Below, one piece after another: positions 62,599-64,000 of a DNA stretch of 64,000 bases. The stretch covers positions 186,001 through 250,000 of the forward strand of contig NZ_JACHBW010000011.1 of assembly GCF_014200455.1 (NCBI RefSeq). The letters are read 5' to 3'. Position numbers and translations under genes: made by a program. Each line of letters starts with the position of its first letter. The stretch's first letter is position 1. This stretch comes from Paraburkholderia bannensis (GTDB lineage: Bacteria > Pseudomonadota > Gammaproteobacteria > Burkholderiales > Burkholderiaceae). The notes under the pieces are model-generated. The model searched no databases, was not told where the DNA came from, and saw only the letters and a program-made list of their open reading frames with translations.

Positions 62599-62985
62599 TT
62601 AGATCGCCACCGGGCAATCGGTGAACTTGATCGCCGTAAAGTCGGTTTGCAATTCTTCGCCGAATTCCTGGATCGTTTCGTCTTCCTCGTCGCGATACCA
62701 GTTCACCTGCACGCGGTTGCCCGCGGCGGCGGCGCGATCGAGTGCGTCGAAAATGCTGAACAGCATCTTTGTGCTGGAGCTGTTGAAATACGTGAGCGTC
62801 ACATCCACCGTAATGGCGACATCGTTGCATTGCGCGAGCCACGCGCCCAGCCGTTCGATAACGGGTGCGTAAAACGCGGCGGCGTTTTCCGGGTAGGACT
62901 CGCCACGCAGCGAAAGCGTGTTCTGGTCAAACTGGAATTCGATTTCCGGCGAAGTCGCCGTGGCGGCAATATGTAGGTTTTCCAT
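62599..62985 (-). CDS. siaC: SiaC family partner-switch regulator (DUF1987)
   Basis: A 128-residue protein matching SiaC/DUF1987: start NLHIAATATSPEIEFQFDQN, block LSLRGESYPENAAAFYAPVI, the phosphorylation segment LTYFNSSSTKMLFSIFDAL and VQVNWYRDEEDETIQEFGEE. In Pseudomonas aeruginosa SiaC is phosphorylated on a Thr in the equivalent LNTSS segment by SiaB and dephosphorylated by SiaA. Here the segment reads FNSSSTK, so the acceptor would be a Ser or the following Thr. It fits between siaB (14 bases) and siaD (8 bases). Confidence 0.93.
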   Translation of the reverse strand: MENLHIAATATSPEIEFQFDQNTLSLRGESYPENAAAFYAPVIERLGAWLAQCNDVAITVDVTLTYFNSSSTKMLFSIFDALDRAAAAGNRVQVNWYRDEEDETIQEFGEELQTDFTAIKFTDCPVAI

Positions 62986-62999
62986 GGCAGTCGCGGAAT

Positions 63000-63560
63000 T
63001 CAGATGATGGTCTTCAGGCAAAACAACGTGGTCGCGGGATCGTCCTCGCGCGGGTGAAAGGCGAATTCGAGCGGCGCGCTGGCGTCGCGCGCCATCGTCA
63101 AAAACCCCATGCCCGCACCCTTGCTTTGCGCGGGCGTTTCGGCACGCAGCGAATTCTTGTAGGCCTGCTTGATTTCATCGACCGACATGCTGCGCAGCGG
63201 TTCGAGTTTTTCGCGCAGTTCGTCCACCGAGTTGGTGGCGATCGGATTGACGCACACCATCAGATGGCGTTCGCCGTCGCTCGTGATGCACATCGCGCCT
63301 TCGCGGATACCGCCCTGCGTCTGATCCGCCGGCAGCGTTTCTGACGAGTAATGCACGATGTTCTGCGACAGTTCGATAAATGACGAAAAGAGCTTGCGCC
63401 GCGTGGGCCCATTGACGCCCGCGACTTCGAGCTGAAGCTTCACCACTTCGCTCATGGCCGCGACGATGTTTTGGGAGAAGTAGCCTTTATGATAGAAAAT
63501 CAGATTGCGCTTCTGCGCAAGCTCTAGAAAGGCGCTGTTCTGCTCCAGGAGTTCAGACAT
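63000..63560 (-). CDS. siaB: SiaB family protein kinase
   Basis: A 186-residue protein of the SiaB/DUF6272 family, an HATPase-like kinase. N-terminal ELLEQNSAFLELAQKRNLIF and the helical ELSQNIVHYSSETLP segment (an N-box with Asn) are followed by a Gly-rich lid with QSKGAGMGFLTMAR. Length and gene order fit SiaB, which phosphorylates SiaC. I chose the ATG at 63560; a TTG 15 bases upstream is possible. It follows siaA after 17 bases. Confidence 0.9.
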   Translation of the reverse strand: MSELLEQNSAFLELAQKRNLIFYHKGYFSQNIVAAMSEVVKLQLEVAGVNGPTRRKLFSSFIELSQNIVHYSSETLPADQTQGGIREGAMCITSDGERHLMVCVNPIATNSVDELREKLEPLRSMSVDEIKQAYKNSLRAETPAQSKGAGMGFLTMARDASAPLEFAFHPREDDPATTLFCLKTII

Positions 63561-63577
63561 AAGTTTGATCAGCAATC

Positions 63578-64000
63578 TTAAACGCGTGCAAAAAATAAGG
63601 TGACGTCGTCACGGCGCGATTGGGCGCCTTGCCATTCGGTCAATGCATCCACGAGGCGCGCGCAGATAGCGGAAGGCGTCTGCGCACGATTCGCAAGAAT
63701 CAGATCGAGCGAGCGACGCTTGCCAAAGGCAATCTTGCGCGCACCGCCGATCTGGTCGGTCAACCCGTCCGTCGAAACGAACAGGAGGCTGTCTTCGGGC
63801 AGATCCACGGCGTGGAGCGGCCAGGTGTATTCCGCGAGACTGTCCACATAGCCCACGCCCACGCGCTCGCCGGCGATGGTTTCGAACTGCTGCGCATCGG
63901 GGCGCAGCACATGCAGCGCCACGCGCGCACCGGCGAACAGCAGTTGTTGCTGTGCGGCGTCGTACCAGAAGAACGCGGCGTCCAGCCCGTCGTTCGACTG
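63578..64000 (-). CDS. siaA: SiaA PP2C/SpoIIE phosphatase, C-terminal part (cut by window edge)
   Basis: The first 141 codons counted from the right edge are the end of a SpoIIE/PP2C-type phosphatase domain. Visible blocks are NDGLDAAFFWYDAAQQQLLF, the ERVGVGYVDSLAEYTWPLHA strand region, the metal-binding motif LLFVSTDGLTDQIG (Asp-Gly) and the final RRDDVTLFFARV (Asp-Asp). These are the metal ligands expected of SiaA, which dephosphorylates SiaC. The sensor/membrane half lies beyond the window. It is the first gene of siaABCD as far as the window shows. Confidence 0.9.
   Translation of the reverse strand, partial: QSNDGLDAAFFWYDAAQQQLLFAGARVALHVLRPDAQQFETIAGERVGVGYVDSLAEYTWPLHAVDLPEDSLLFVSTDGLTDQIGGARKIAFGKRRSLDLILANRAQTPSAICARLVDALTEWQGAQSRRDDVTLFFARV

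Overview
The window looks like a chromosomal segment of a GC-rich betaproteobacterium, most likely Burkholderiaceae of the Paraburkholderia/Caballeronia type. This rests on the OmpC-type trimeric porin, a second IF-1 gene beside a cold-shock gene, KatG, the dense set of LysR/MarR/TetR regulators, strong GC3 bias (which creates many long antisense shadow frames) and frequent GTG/TTG starts. No phage, insertion sequence, CRISPR, rRNA or tRNA was recognised. Genus assignment is inference; no searches were run.

Layout. (1) 0-2.1 kb: the end of a GtrB-type glycosyltransferase and a VpsR-like AAA+ sigma-54 activator without the usual C-terminal DNA-binding domain. (2) 2.4-7.6 kb: a MarR regulator converging on a porin, tannase/feruloyl esterase, DUF3237 and MhpT-like aromatic acid permease operon, which reads as an uptake-and-hydrolysis unit for aromatic esters. 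(3) 8.6-18.5 kb: mixed metabolism and regulation: SDR and LysR pair, IF-1 paralogue and cold-shock gene, NmrA and TetR, a PAS-GGDEF diguanylate cyclase, and transketolase. (4) 19-29.9 kb: a large locus of circularly permuted ATP-grasp, alpha-E and transglutaminase-like proteins. It includes a 1161-residue DUF2126 protein, an ATP-grasp/alpha-E fusion, and a zinc-ribbon HExxH peptidase embedded in reverse. (5) 30-45 kb: cupin, KatG with several very small genes upstream, a cystine-type ABC transporter, LysR with an Old Yellow Enzyme, a YheS-like ABC-F protein, a CynX-type permease, a tRNA-editing protein and a possible PD-(D/E)XK protein.

(6) 46-59 kb: a compact Wzx/Wzy exopolysaccharide locus. 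It has a WcaJ-type initiating transferase, a WecG-type transferase, Wza, Wzy, Wzx, a GH44-like lipoprotein, a Wzc-like co-polymerase whose kinase half has lost its Walker A motif, a DUF6492 putative glycosyltransferase, and a BIG2/TIM-barrel-like lipoprotein. A GCAAACG(A/T)T motif recurs in its intergenic spaces. (7) 59-64 kb: a sirtuin, an orphan AbiEi-type protein, a BON protein, and a siaABCD operon (siaA cut by the window edge).

The strongest theme is surface polysaccharide under c-di-GMP-type control: a VpsR-like activator, two diguanylate cyclases, the SiaABCD switch and an exopolysaccharide factory within 64 kb. The most enigmatic system is the ATP-grasp/alpha-E/transglutaminase locus, a conserved but biochemically unassigned peptide-ligase-like assembly.
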